64,000 bases of DNA from Rhizobium oryzihabitans (GCF_010669145.1 NZ_CP048637.1:275369-339368); one strand, 5' to 3'; positions 41,987-52,192 are shown, numbered from the stretch's first letter. Notes: generated by a model from the sequence alone, not told the origin. Program-made: numbers and translations.

Positions 41987-44284
41987 ATGAAGAACGAGGA
42001 AAAGAAACGACTCGGCATGACGGCCCTGGTCGCGGATGACGAAATTGGCCAGGACAGCGCGGCCGGTCGGGCCGTTGCGTCTCTCATTGCCGAACTGGAG
42101 CACCGCGATATTTCTGTCGTTACGGCGACAACGAGCGACGACGCGATTTCCGTCATCCGTTCGGATCCCTCACTTCAGTGCATCCTGCTCGACTGGGATC
42201 TGGGGGTTGCCGGCCACGATCCGTCGATCGCGGTCGTCGAGGCCCTGCGTGCGCGCAACGCAAAGGTTCCCGTCTTCCTGCTGGCGGACCGCAGTGTCGC
42301 ATCCACCGTACCTGCTGACATCATGAGCAAGGTCGATGATTTTGTCTGGCTGCTCGAGGACACGACGGATTTCGTCGGGGGGCGCATCGTTGCGGCGATC
42401 CAGCGCTATCGCGCGACGGTACTACCGCCCATGTTCGGCGCTCTTGCCCGATTTTCCCAGGTTTACGAATATTCGTGGCACACGCCCGGCCATACCGGCG
42501 GCACGGCCTTTCTGAAATCGACGGCGGGCCGGGCCTTCTTCGAATATTTCGGCGAACCGCTTTTCCGCTCCGACCTGTCCATTTCTGTCGGACAGCTCGG
42601 ATCGCTTCTCGACCATTCTGGCCCGATCGGCGCCAGCGAGAAATATGCCGCCCGCGTGTTCGGTTCGCACCGGACCTACCACGTCACGAACGGTTCATCG
42701 ACGTCCAACCGCGTCATCCTGATGGCCAGCGTCAGCCGTGACCAGATCGCCCTTTGCGACCGCAATTGCCATAAGTCGGCCGAGCACGCGATGACCATGT
42801 CCGGCGCGATCCCGACCTATCTGCTGCCGACCAGAAACCACTATGGCATCATCGGGCCGATCCCGCCGGAAAGACTGACTGCGGTCGCCATCCGCAAGTT
42901 GATTGACTCCAACCCGCTTGCCGACGGCATCGAGGATCGCGAACCGAAGCACGCGATCATCACGAACTCCACCTATGACGGCCTCTGCTACAATGTCACC
43001 CGGGTCGAGGAACTGCTGGGCGCCAGCGTCGACCGGCTGCATTTCGACGAAGCCTGGTATGGCTATGCCCGGTTCAATCCGATGTACCGCGAGCGGCACG
43101 CCATGCACGGCGACGCCAAGGATCACGGTCCCGACAAGCCGACGGTCTTCGCCACGCATTCGACCCACAAGCTGCTCGCGGCCTTGTCGCAGGCCTCCTT
43201 CATCCATGTGCGTGACGGCAAGAAGGCAATCCCTCACAGCGTGTTCAATGAAACGTTCATGATGCACGCCTCGACATCGCCAAACTATGCGATCATCGCC
43301 TCCAACGATGTATCCGCGGCGATGATGGACGGCCCTGGAGGTCAGGCGCTCACGACTGAAGCCATCGAGGAGGCAGTGTCCTTCCGCCAGATGATCGCGC
43401 GGTTGAACAGCGATTTCTCCGACAAGAACGAATGGTTCTTCGATTGCTGGCAGCCGGAAACCGTGATCGACCCGAAGACCGGGCGCAAGCAGCCTTTCCA
43501 CGAAGCATCGTTAGAAGCGCTGACCACCAGTCCGTCGTGCTGGGTCCTGAAGCCGGGTGCCGCATGGCATGGTTTCGGCGACATCGAAGACGGCTACTGC
43601 ATGCTCGATCCGATCAAGGTCTCGATCGTCACCCCGGGCGTCGCGCCGGGCGGCGGCCTGATGCCGGTCGGCATCCCCGCGGGTATCGTCACGGCCTATC
43701 TGAACCATCGTGGTATCGTCGCCGAGAAAACAACGGATTTCACCATCCTGTTCCTGTTCTCGATCGGCATCACCAAGGGCAAATGGGGATCGCTGGTCAG
43801 TGCGCTCTGCGATTTCAAGCGTGACTACGACGCCAACGTACCGCTGGAAGTCGCGCTGCCGAAGCTGATGGCCGATTATGGCGACCGCTACGCCAATATG
43901 GGCCTGAAGGATCTGGCCGATACGATGTTCTCGGCAATGGACCAGTTCAAGACGACGGAAATGATGGCGGCCGGCTTCTCGATCCTGCCTGTTCCCGACA
44001 TGAGCCCGGTGCGCGCCTATGAAGTGCTCGTCCGCGGCGATGTCGAGAAGGTCACGCTCGACGAACTGGCCGGACGGACGGTCGCCACCGGTGTCGTGCC
44101 CTATCCGCCGGGTATTCCGCTGATGATGCCGGGCGAAAATGCCGGGCCGGCCGATGGACCGCTGCTCGGATATCTGAAGGCGCTGGAAGCCTACGACTCC
44201 CGCTTCCCCGGCTTCACCCATGATACCCACGGCGTCGAAGTGGAAGACGGCGTCTATCACGTCTACTGCCTGAAACGGACCTGA
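41987..44284 (+). CDS. adiA: Biodegradative-type arginine decarboxylase (AdiA-like)
   Basis: A 765-residue fold-type I PLP decarboxylase. An N-terminal receiver-like wing domain (about 1-140; CILLDWDLGVAG) is followed by the PLP domain, with HTPGHTGGTAFLKS, HFDEAWYGYARFNPMY and FATHSTHKLLAALSQAS, whose Lys (about 395) binds PLP. The C-terminal domain ends HDTHGVEVEDGVYHVYCLK. Many stretches (WHGFGDIEDG, DPIKVSIVTPG, NMGLKDLADTMF) align with E. coli AdiA rather than with lysine or ornithine decarboxylases. It converts arginine to agmatine, consuming a proton. GAGGAG precedes the ATG. It is followed by a strong terminator. Confidence 0.85.
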   Translation: MKNEEKKRLGMTALVADDEIGQDSAAGRAVASLIAELEHRDISVVTATTSDDAISVIRSDPSLQCILLDWDLGVAGHDPSIAVVEALRARNAKVPVFLLADRSVASTVPADIMSKVDDFVWLLEDTTDFVGGRIVAAIQRYRATVLPPMFGALARFSQVYEYSWHTPGHTGGTAFLKSTAGRAFFEYFGEPLFRSDLSISVGQLGSLLDHSGPIGASEKYAARVFGSHRTYHVTNGSSTSNRVILMASVSRDQIALCDRNCHKSAEHAMTMSGAIPTYLLPTRNHYGIIGPIPPERLTAVAIRKLIDSNPLADGIEDREPKHAIITNSTYDGLCYNVTRVEELLGASVDRLHFDEAWYGYARFNPMYRERHAMHGDAKDHGPDKPTVFATHSTHKLLAALSQASFIHVRDGKKAIPHSVFNETFMMHASTSPNYAIIASNDVSAAMMDGPGGQALTTEAIEEAVSFRQMIARLNSDFSDKNEWFFDCWQPETVIDPKTGRKQPFHEASLEALTTSPSCWVLKPGAAWHGFGDIEDGYCMLDPIKVSIVTPGVAPGGGLMPVGIPAGIVTAYLNHRGIVAEKTTDFTILFLFSIGITKGKWGSLVSALCDFKRDYDANVPLEVALPKLMADYGDRYANMGLKDLADTMFSAMDQFKTTEMMAAGFSILPVPDMSPVRAYEVLVRGDVEKVTLDELAGRTVATGVVPYPPGIPLMMPGENAGPADGPLLGYLKALEAYDSRFPGFTHDTHGVEVEDGVYHVYCLKRT

Positions 44285-44292
44285 TTTCTGCC

Positions 44293-44321
44293 TGCCGGCC
44301 CGCGAGGGCCGGCACTTTCTT
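44293..44321 (+). terminator. Rho-independent terminator after adiA
   Basis: TGCCGGCCC-GCGA-GGGCCGGCA forms a 9-bp GC stem with a four-base loop followed by CTTTCTT, nine bases after the adiA stop. Confidence 0.8.
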
Positions 44322-44450
44322 GCAATGAACCGGCGGCGTTCGCGCAACAACAAAAGAGCGAAGCCGGCGGTACTTTCAACAGCACTTCCAGCACGTTCAG
44401 AATCAGAAACAGCGATCATCCGCTGGAAACATCGTAACGAGGGGACTGAA

Positions 44451-45800
44451 ATGGCTGCAACGCAGAACAAAATGACGGTCACACAGCTGACCATTTTGAC
44501 TGCCGTCAACATGATCGGCTCGGGCATCATTCTTTTGCCCGCAAAACTGGCTCAGGTCGGCACGATTTCCATCTTCTCCTGGTTGATAACCGCGGGTGGC
44601 TCGCTGGCTCTGGCCTATGCCTTCGCGCGCTGCGGCATGCTGAGCCGCAAGCCGGGCGGCATGGGCGGCTATGCCGAATATGCCTTCGGCAAGGCCGGCA
44701 ACTACATGGCAAACTACACATACGGCCTTTCCCTCGTCATCGCCAACGTGGCGATCGCGATCACCGCCGTCGGTTACGGCACCGTCCTGTTCGGCGCCAC
44801 GCTGACACCGTTACAGACGGGCTTGTGGACCATTGTCCTGCTCATCCTGACCACGGTGGCCAATTTCGGTGGCGCGCAGATCACTGGCCGCATCGGTGCG
44901 GTCACCGTCTGGGGCGTCATCATCCCGGTCGTGATCGTATCGCTGCTTGGCTGGTTCTGGTTCAGCGGCTCCACCTGGGCTGCGGCCTGGAACCCGCATA
45001 ATCTCGAATTCCTGCCCGCCGTCGGCGGCTCGATTTCCATCACGCTCTGGGCCTTCCTCGGACTGGAATCGGCCTGCGCCAACGCAGACGCCGTTGAAAA
45101 TCCGGAGCGCGACGTGCCGATCGCCGTTCTGGGCGGCACCATTGCCGCCGCTATCATCTACATCAGCTCCACCAACGTGATCGCCGGAATGATCCCCAAT
45201 GCCGAGCTGGCGGCCTCGAACGCACCGTTCGGCCTTGCTTTCGCAACCATGTTCAACCCGTTCATCGGCAGCATCGTCACCGCGCTGATGGTCATTGCCT
45301 GCATCGGCTCCCTGCTCGGCTGGCAATTCACCGTCGCGCAGGTGTTCAAGAGCTCCGCTGACGTCGGCTACTTCCTGCCGATCTTTGGCAAAGCCACCAA
45401 GACCGGTACGCCGATCGTCTGCATGCTCATCCTGCTCGTGGCGCAGGTTGCCCTCGCCCTGATGACCATCAGCCCGGAACTGACCAGCCAGTTCCAGAAG
45501 GTGGTCGACCTCGCCGTCGTCACCAACCTCGTGCCTTACGTCATGTCCATGGCGGCCCTGATCACCATCCAGAAGATTTCCGGCGTACCCGCAGGCAAGG
45601 CGCTCGTCACCAACATCGTGGCGATGATCGCGACAGCCTACAGCTTCTATGCCCTGATCAGTTCCGGTCAGCAGGCCCTGATGCTCGGCGGCCTGTCCGT
45701 CTTCCTGGGCTGGACGCTCTTCGGCTTCGTCAGCGCCCGCTTCTACCGGATGGAAGTGGAAGCCCACGTCAAGGACCCCGGCAAGTCCTTGCAGGCCTGA
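44451..45800 (+). CDS. potE: Putrescine-ornithine antiporter (PotE-like)
   Basis: A 449-residue APC-superfamily transporter with about 12 transmembrane helices. MTVTQLTILTAVNMIGSGI, SRKPGGMGGYAEYAFGKAG, ANYTYGLSLVIANVAIAI and LWAFLGLESACANADAVENP match E. coli PotE almost residue for residue and are more distant from the arginine-agmatine antiporter AdiC. The ATG at 44451 follows GAGGGGACTGAA; the longer open frame is leader. It would exchange ornithine for putrescine with the SpeF product downstream. Whether it also serves agmatine from AdiA is open. Confidence 0.9.
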   Translation: MAATQNKMTVTQLTILTAVNMIGSGIILLPAKLAQVGTISIFSWLITAGGSLALAYAFARCGMLSRKPGGMGGYAEYAFGKAGNYMANYTYGLSLVIANVAIAITAVGYGTVLFGATLTPLQTGLWTIVLLILTTVANFGGAQITGRIGAVTVWGVIIPVVIVSLLGWFWFSGSTWAAAWNPHNLEFLPAVGGSISITLWAFLGLESACANADAVENPERDVPIAVLGGTIAAAIIYISSTNVIAGMIPNAELAASNAPFGLAFATMFNPFIGSIVTALMVIACIGSLLGWQFTVAQVFKSSADVGYFLPIFGKATKTGTPIVCMLILLVAQVALALMTISPELTSQFQKVVDLAVVTNLVPYVMSMAALITIQKISGVPAGKALVTNIVAMIATAYSFYALISSGQQALMLGGLSVFLGWTLFGFVSARFYRMEVEAHVKDPGKSLQA

Positions 45801-45821
45801 CGATCGGCATGACCCGATCCG

Positions 45822-45845
45822 GCCCGAGGCAGATTAGCCTCGGGC
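45822..45845 (+). terminator. Hairpin between potE and speF
   Basis: GCCCGAGGC-AGATTA-GCCTCGGGC is a perfect 9-bp stem with a six-base loop, 22 bases after the potE stop. It lacks a U-tract, so it may be a processing or partial-termination structure that sets potE/speF ratios. Confidence 0.5.
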
Positions 45846-45940
45846 GCTCATAACGTTCCCGGCATGTTTCGCTCGTGTATTGATCGAGGCCGCGTGAACG
45901 CGTCTGAACATATCACCCGGTTTGACTGACGGAGGATTCC

Positions 45941-48193
45941 ATGACGATCCCGGTAACCGAATATTTTCGAATTCTTGTGGTTGGAACGCAGTATGGCGAC
46001 AGGATCGCCCAGCTGATCGAAGACCATCTGGATTTCAAGACGACGGTCTGCGGCGATGAGGAGGCAGCGTCCGCCATCCATGGCGGCGCCGACCTCGGCG
46101 CCATCGTGACGTCGCGAGCGGCGGCGGAAGCGGTCATCAAGGCACGCGCCGAACGCGGCTTTCGCATGCCTGTCTTCCTGCTGAGCCGAAGGGAGGACGA
46201 AAAGTTCGGCGAGCCCTACCTGAAGGACCTGGAAGGCATTTTCATCGCCGACCTCGAAACCCGTGAATTCTACGAAAAGCGGCTGCGCGCTTCCGTCGAA
46301 GCCTATGCCGCAACCCTGTTGACGCCTTTCTTCGGCGAACTGATGAAATATGACTATGACGCCAACCGTGCATGGGCGTGCCCGGGCCATCAGGGCGGCC
46401 AGTTCTTCATGCATCATCCAGCCGGACGCCTCTTCTACGAACATATGGGCGAGAATGTCTTCCGCGATGACATCTGCAATGCGATGGTTTCGCTCGGCGA
46501 CCTGCTGATCCACGAAGGACCGGCGCTGGCGGCGCAGCAGGCAGCCGCCAAGGTGTTCGGCGCGGACCGCACCTATTTCGTCCTGAACGGCACCTCGTCC
46601 TCCAACAAGGTGGTCAATACATCGCTGTTGCGCCGCAACGACGTGGTCCTGTTCGACAGGAACAATCACAAGTCCAACCACCACGGCGCCCTGTTCATCG
46701 CCGGCGCCATCCCGATCTACCTGGAAGCCGACCGCAACGGTTTCGGCATGGTCGGGCCGATCGACTGGTCGGCCTTCGAAGAGGACACGATCCGCGAGAG
46801 ACTGCGGAATCATCCCCGCCTGAAGGGAACGGATGCGTGGAAAAAAGAGCGCCCGATCCGGGTGGCGATCATCGAACAGTGTACCTATGACGGCAGCGTC
46901 TACAATGCGAGCAAGGTTCTGGAGAAGATCGGCCATCTCTGCCAGTACATTCACTTCGACGAGGCATGGGCGGGCTTCGGCGCCTTCCATCCGCTGATGG
47001 AGCATCATTTCGCCATGGGTCTCGAGCTCGGCCCGAACGATCCCGGCGTGATCGCCACCCAATCGACCCACAAGCAACTGGCCGGTTTCTCGCAGGCCTC
47101 GCAGATCCACGTTCGGGACGAACATATCCGTGACAAGCCCTTCCGGACGAACCACAAGCGATTCAACGAAGCGTTCATGTTGCAGGCTTCGACGTCGCCC
47201 TTCTATCCGCTGTTTTCCAGTCTCGACGTCAATGCGCAGATGCATGCCGACAAGGCAGGGCGCGTTCTGTGGGAGGACATGGTCAAACTCGGCATCGACG
47301 GACGCAAGGCCGTGCGCCTGCGTTTCGATGGCCTCCTCGACCCGTTTGTGCCGGATGTCGTCGATTACGGCGGCAAGAGCGTGAAATGGGAGGATGTGCC
47401 GACCGATGTGCTGGCGCGCGAACAGGAGTATTGGCAACTGGCGCCGGGGGCCAAATGGCACGGTTACCGCAACCTCGGCAAAGACGCGGCCATGGTCGAT
47501 CCGACGAAATTCATGTTGACGACGGCGGGGATCGATCGCGCCACCGGCAATTACCAGAAAAGCGGCCTGCCTGCGACGATCCTTGCCAATTATCTCAGGG
47601 AAATCAACGTTATCCCCGAAAAGAACGACCTCAACAGCATCCTGTTCCTGATGACGCCCGCCGTCGGCGAGGGCAAGATGGCCATGCTGCTGTCGGCGCT
47701 GGAGCGTTTCAAGGCGCATTATGACGCCGACAGCCCCATGTCGGCCGTCGTGCCCGGGCTCTACGCCCGCAATGCCGAGCGCTATCGCGGCTACACGCTC
47801 AAGCAGCTTGCCCAGGAAATGCACGACTTCTACGCGGAAAAGAACGTGAAAGAGCTGCAAAGGCTTTGCTTCCGCTACGAGTCTTTCCCCGAACAGGCCA
47901 TGTCGGCCCGCGATGCGAATGAAGCGCTGGTCGGCGATGAGGTCGATTTCGTGCCCATGGATCAGGTCAAGGGCCGGATCGCGGCAACCTTGGCACTGAT
48001 CTATCCGCCGGGCATCGGCATCATCGTTCCCGGCGAACGCTATGACGACAGCGCCCAGCCGATGATCGACTATTTCCTGACCTTCGAGGAAAGCTGCAAC
48101 AGGTTCCCGGGCTTCTCCTATGAGGTCCAGGGCGTCTATCAGGTCCGCGAGGAAGGACGCATCCGCTTCTACACCTATGTGGTCAAGGAATAG
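45941..48193 (+). CDS. speF: Inducible ornithine decarboxylase (SpeF/SpeC-like)
   Basis: A 750-residue fold-type I PLP decarboxylase. It has an N-terminal wing domain (about 1-125), CPGHQGGQFFMHHPAGRLFY, FVLNGTSSSNKVVN, LFDRNNHKSNHHGAL and IATQSTHKQLAGFSQASQIH, with the PLP Lys at about 378. The C-terminal part has CNRFPGFSYEVQGVY. These follow E. coli SpeF/SpeC closely. Ornithine is converted to putrescine with uptake of a proton, which together with PotE raises cytoplasmic pH. GGAGG lies a few bases before the ATG. Family length is normal. This is the third gene of the adiA-potE-speF cluster. Confidence 0.9.
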   Translation: MTIPVTEYFRILVVGTQYGDRIAQLIEDHLDFKTTVCGDEEAASAIHGGADLGAIVTSRAAAEAVIKARAERGFRMPVFLLSRREDEKFGEPYLKDLEGIFIADLETREFYEKRLRASVEAYAATLLTPFFGELMKYDYDANRAWACPGHQGGQFFMHHPAGRLFYEHMGENVFRDDICNAMVSLGDLLIHEGPALAAQQAAAKVFGADRTYFVLNGTSSSNKVVNTSLLRRNDVVLFDRNNHKSNHHGALFIAGAIPIYLEADRNGFGMVGPIDWSAFEEDTIRERLRNHPRLKGTDAWKKERPIRVAIIEQCTYDGSVYNASKVLEKIGHLCQYIHFDEAWAGFGAFHPLMEHHFAMGLELGPNDPGVIATQSTHKQLAGFSQASQIHVRDEHIRDKPFRTNHKRFNEAFMLQASTSPFYPLFSSLDVNAQMHADKAGRVLWEDMVKLGIDGRKAVRLRFDGLLDPFVPDVVDYGGKSVKWEDVPTDVLAREQEYWQLAPGAKWHGYRNLGKDAAMVDPTKFMLTTAGIDRATGNYQKSGLPATILANYLREINVIPEKNDLNSILFLMTPAVGEGKMAMLLSALERFKAHYDADSPMSAVVPGLYARNAERYRGYTLKQLAQEMHDFYAEKNVKELQRLCFRYESFPEQAMSARDANEALVGDEVDFVPMDQVKGRIAATLALIYPPGIGIIVPGERYDDSAQPMIDYFLTFEESCNRFPGFSYEVQGVYQVREEGRIRFYTYVVKE

Positions 48194-48469
48194 CCGGAAA
48201 CGAAAACGGCGGCTTTGGTGACGGGCCGCCACTCCCTAGTCAGCACAAACTAATTTATATTCTTTCGTCCGGTATGTTGAAGCGAGTGGCGTAGATAAGC
48301 AACGCTTTCAGGCCAAAGCGCTGCCGACCGAATTTGGGAGATGAAAACGCAGGGGCGCGCTCATATCGGTGCGCCATCAAGGCTTGCTTTTTGGCGCAAG
48401 CTACCTCGGCCTGGACGGCTGAATAAGCGGTGCGAAGTTGAGGGTTTGCCAACGGTTTGAAGCCGCCGG

Positions 48470-49338
48470 TCAAACGATTCCCCACGCCCGAAGCCTCCCC
48501 CTCCCCGTCATCTCGCGCAGGCCGAGTTCCAAAACAATCCGCCACGCCGCCTGCGGCGTCACCTCCAGCGCTTTGGCCACCATGCCGGCCGACACCAACG
48601 GCCTTGCCATTACCAGTTCGACCCCAGCACCGGAAGTTTTGACGACGTTCGCCGCCCCTCCAGCTTCCGCTCAAACACGGTTCGCGCGAAGACCAGCCGG
48701 TCATGTTCTTTCATGCCGATCTCGGCGGTCGCAAAAAAACCGTGGGCGGTGGCGAGCAGCCGGGTTTCGCGATCGCGTTGCCGGCGCCGATCGACAGATA
48801 TGGTTTTCAGGCCGAGGTTGATGGCCGCGAGATGCGCGCCGGGGGTGATTCCGGCCTGCCGCAGGATCGACGCGGCCAACAGCTGGACAAGCCAAGGCGC
48901 GTGCTGCAGCACCGAAACTTCGTTCCAGGTATCGAGCGCGACGATCGCCTGCAGCACAGCCGGCAAGTCCTGAACTTGGCGCAGCACGCCGCGCCATTCG
49001 TCGAGCCGGACATCCTCGTCCCAGTCGAGATCATAGGTCATCGGATCCTTGTCGGGGCGGCCGGGACGTGTCGCACTCTCGATCGCGGCCGACGATCGGG
49101 CCAGTGTCGCATCGATGGCGGCAAGATCAACGCCGGGCAGATTTTCGACGTCATCGACATCCTCCCCTTCCGCATCCGTAGCGATAGCTCTCCGCACTGT
49201 GCCGGCGGCCTCCGCCGCCTCAGTGCCGGCCGACGTAATGTCCGATGTCTTTCGAAGCGTGCGGTTGCCGTCCGGCGATAGCGCCCAGTCCCGACGACTG
49301 GCCAGTAATCCGGGTAAGTGGGGCAGAATCGTTGGCAA
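48470..49338 (-). pseudogene. DUF1612 (RHE_PE00001-type) protein, truncated and frameshifted
   Basis: Rhizobial-plasmid DUF1612 protein with a C-terminal helix-turn-helix. [46 protein letters not shown] and [17 protein letters not shown] are recognisable. The N-terminal part is missing: the gene is cut by the IS66-family element whose repeat starts at 49314, and the residual frame runs into it. Near the 3' end the frame breaks at a CCCC run (48622-48625; GGGG on the coding strand). The next frame supplies [19 protein letters not shown] and LREMTGRGRLRAWG and stops at 48470. It is non-functional at least through the 5' loss. Confidence 0.8.
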
Positions 49339-51220
49339 CTTGCTCGGCGCTCCTGCAATGAAATGTGCATAACGTCGACCTTCGGCAGACGCTGTCGGCT
49401 GCAGGGATTCCCCAGGCGGGGCAAATCATGATTCGATTCCGCCATGACCAGACGGCTCCCCTCCCCCGAGCATGCCGACACGCTTTCGCTGAAGGCGTTG
49501 CGCAGTTTGGTGACAGGCCTTGTCGATCGGGTCGAGGGTCTGTCCACTGAGGTCAAGGACCTGCGTGAGGAGAACGCGGCCCTTCGCGAGGACAGCGAAA
49601 CCCTCCGGCTCGAGAATGCGCGGCTGAAGGTCGACAATCAATTGCTGCGGGACGAGATCGCTCGCCTCAAGGATCTGCCGCCTCGGCCACCGTTTCGCCC
49701 GTCCGGGATGGACAAGGCAACGGACGGCGCGCCGGCCGAGAGACCGGGACGAAACAGAAAGCCCCGCGGACCAAAGCTCGATGTGAAGCGGATCAGCCGG
49801 GAGGAGATCGTGCGGATCAACCCGCCGGCGGGATCACGCTTCAAGGGCTACCGCAGTTACATGGTGCGCGACCTCGTGCTGACGGCCGAAATCGTGCGAT
49901 ACCGCCGCGAATGCTGGATCACACCGGAACGAAGGATGGTTCTGGCACCGCTTCCCGCCGGTGTCGGCGGCTATGGTTCAAATCTCAGACGGCTCTGCCT
50001 GATGCTGCATTCCCAGGGGCAGATCACAACACAACGGCTGACGACCTTGCTGAACGATATCGGTATCGACGTGTCGAAGCGTCAGATTGTGAGGCTTCTG
50101 ACCAGAGGAATGGATGGCCTGGCTGCCGAGGATGCGGCGGTGCTGCATGCCGGATTGGTGTCATCCCAATACGTCACCGTCGATGATACCGGCGCCTTTC
50201 ATTCCCATAATCCTTGTCACGCCACACAAATCGGCGGTCCGAACTTCACCGTTTTCCGCACCACGCCCTCGAAGTCACGCCTCAACTTTTTGTCGCTGCT
50301 GCGCGGCAATTATCAGGACTATGTGCTCAACGATGCGGCCTTCGATTATCTCGCCCAGCGGCATGGCACCGACCCGGCTATCGTCGCGAGACTTCGAACG
50401 CGAAGTCCGCAGCGCTTCTGCAATGAGGTCCCGTTCCTTCACTATCTCGCGAGCAAGGGGATCGACATCTTCGACAAGGAAAAGATCCGCCCGCTCGCCG
50501 AAGCCGGCATCTGGGGTGCCATCCGCCGTCATGGCCTGATCGGCAACACGGTCATCGTGTCCGATGATGCCGGCCAGTTCCGCGTCAGTAATCACGCGCT
50601 CTGCTGGGTCCATTCAGAACGGCTGCTGCAGAAGCTGATGCCATCGACGCCCAGAGAGGCACGGCATGTCGAGACCATCCGCGACCTGATCTGGCGTTTC
50701 TATCGGGCGCTGAAAGCCTATCGGCAAAGGCCCGAAGCGCGGTTCGCAATCGCTCTCGAAGCCAGGTTCGACCGCATCTTTGCGATCCGCACAGGCTAGG
50801 GTGATCTCGACAAGCTCCTGTTTCGGCTGTCGCGCCGCAAGGCCGAGCTGTTGCGGGTGCTGGAACGTCCGGAAATCCCACTTCACACGAATGCTTCGGA
50901 AAATGACCTACGCAGTTTTGTCATCAAGAGGAAAATCTCCGGCGGTACGATGAGCCGTGACGGCCGCATTGCCCGCGACACACTGCTTGGGCTGATGACG
51001 ACGTGCCAGAAGCTCGGCCTGTCGTTCTGGCATTATCTGGGTCACCGGCTGGGGATCGGTGGCTCGGACGTTATCCCGCCTTTGGCGACCTTGATCGCAG
51101 CGCGGGCCTAAGCCCCCTCCCCTCCCGAACCTGAAGGCTCCAACGTCAGCGCTGCGGCGCGCGTCAGGCGGAGCGAATTGGCTTCGCGTTCGGCAGTGCC
51201 ATCGAATTTGCCCCACTTAC
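49314..51220 (+). mobile_element. IS66-family element (single-ORF, ISBst12-like)
   Basis: A 1.9-kb element with 24-bp imperfect inverted repeats (GTAAGTGGGGCAGAATCG at 49314; its counterpart at 51197-51220) around one IS66-type transposase gene. tnpA and tnpB are absent, as in the single-gene ISBst12 branch. Flanking octamers (TAATCCGG, CCAAAATA) do not match. Insertion truncated the DUF1612 gene on its left. Confidence 0.8.
49444..51111 (+). pseudogene. IS66-family transposase with in-frame TAG
   Basis: An IS66 transposase with an N-terminal leucine-zipper-like coiled coil (VEGLSTEVKDLREENAAL), a zinc-finger/helix-turn-helix region and a DDE domain (YVTVDDTGAFH, IVSDDAGQF, HTNASENDLRSFVIKRKIS with the Glu). 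The frame is interrupted by TAG at 50797-50799 (FAIRTG-stop-GDLDKLL) and continues in the same phase to 51111. The full protein would be about 555 residues. The stop removes the catalytic Glu. A sense-to-stop substitution such as TAT/TAC or CAG to TAG is the simplest cause. Confidence 0.85.
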
Positions 51221-51481
51221 CCAAAATAGTCGAAACTTCCGATTTTCGGGAGCTTCTAAGCTCCTGAATTCATGGTTAACGATCGGTTAAACGAATGATA
51301 TATCGGCCTTGTGGTTCGCCACTCGCGACGATCGTAAACAAGGCCTTTAAATTCCGATAAGTAATCCTTATCGGTGGTGATTGATTTCGCACTGTTGAAG
51401 GCGTAAAGTCGTGCCAAATCACGGCGAAGATCACAGCGGGATGCGTAGATCTTGATGACGAACAACAGGATGAAGAGCAGC
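51221..51481 (-). other. Short intergenic region with weak membrane-peptide frame
   Basis: No well-supported gene. A minus-strand frame here could encode a peptide with a hydrophobic N-terminus (ELLFILLFVIKIYASRC) followed by a charged tail, starting inside the pemK-like 3' end, but no proper start codon and ribosome binding site are present. Confidence 0.25.
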
Positions 51482-51913
51482 TCAATCGCTGCGCATGGTC
51501 GCCTTGTGCCGCTGGCTTCTCGCGAGCTCAACGAACCGGCGCTTCACCTCTTCAAAGAGTGCCGGAGGTAGCGGCCCGTGATACCCGCTCTCGCTATCGA
51601 CAGGCCGAACGTCGGGCCCCGGCCAGACGAAACGATTGCTTTCAGTCAACACGATCCACGACCGTTCGTCGTCGAGACCCAGGCGGCGCTTGGTGGCCGG
51701 CGGGATTTCGATGGCTTCGTCGGGATCGGACGGTGGGGAATGCGTGATCGGCAGGACACGTACTGCAGGCGTCCCGTCCTCAAGCGTCGCAACAATGGCC
51801 AGCACCAGAGCGGGGCGGTCCTTGTCACCCTCTTCCCGTCCGTCCAGATGCTGCCAATGCCAGAGATAGGAATAGCGAAAGACCCAGCCGACCTTCGGTT
51901 CAGTCGGCAGCAT
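51482..51913 (-). CDS. PemK/MazF-type toxin of a Phd-PemK-like module
   Basis: A 143-residue protein starting MLPTEPKVGWVFRYSYLW. VGWVFRYSYLWHWQ, EEGDKDRPALVLAIV and VRVLPITHSPP resemble the first strands of the PemK/MazF ribonuclease barrel, and RSWIVLTESNRFVWPGPD is typical of the rhizobial branch annotated as growth inhibitor PemK. It overlaps the antitoxin gene upstream by 14 bases, the usual arrangement. RNA cleavage is inferred from the family; the catalytic residues are not certain from sequence alone. Confidence 0.7.
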   Translation of the reverse strand: MLPTEPKVGWVFRYSYLWHWQHLDGREEGDKDRPALVLAIVATLEDGTPAVRVLPITHSPPSDPDEAIEIPPATKRRLGLDDERSWIVLTESNRFVWPGPDVRPVDSESGYHGPLPPALFEEVKRRFVELARSQRHKATMRSD

Positions 51914-52178
51914 TCTTGTCCATCAGCAGTTCGGCATTGAGATGATCCAGGCCCGGCTCCATCGTCGAAGCCTCGATCGCCGCAAGCTCGTCGTCAGTGA
52001 TCGCAGCCGTCAGATCGACCCGCCGATCGCGCTTGGCGAGGCGCAGATAATCTTCATAGGCCATGAGCACTGTACGCGGCCGGCCGTTCTTGGTGATGAT
52101 GACCGGCTCTCGCACGGCCGCATCCTGGTAGGCGCCGAAATTCTTCGAAACCGCAGCTGCTGTCACAATCGACGTCAT
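51900..52178 (-). CDS. Phd/YefM-type antitoxin
   Basis: A 92-residue antitoxin starting MTSIVTAAAVSKNFGAYQ, with AAGGAG before the ATG at 52178. The N-terminal Phd DNA-binding fold contains REPVIITKNGRPRTVLMAYEDYLRL. The acidic C-terminal tail (DDELAAIEASTMEPGLDHL) would wrap the toxin. It is first in the operon and should repress it through the palindrome at 52193-52220. Confidence 0.85.
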   Translation of the reverse strand: MTSIVTAAAVSKNFGAYQDAAVREPVIITKNGRPRTVLMAYEDYLRLAKRDRRVDLTAAITDDELAAIEASTMEPGLDHLNAELLMDKNAAD

Positions 52179-52192
52179 GGCAGATCTCCTTT

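Noticed and set aside
45848..48232. Minus-strand frame of 794 codons opposite speF
   Set aside because: Antisense shadow of a clear ornithine decarboxylase; composition rich in Arg/His/Asp with no known motifs.
51256..51531. Small membrane-peptide gene downstream of the PemK-like toxin
   Set aside because: It contains a hydrophobic stretch, but the only starts overlap the toxin gene without a ribosome binding site, and no family is recognised.
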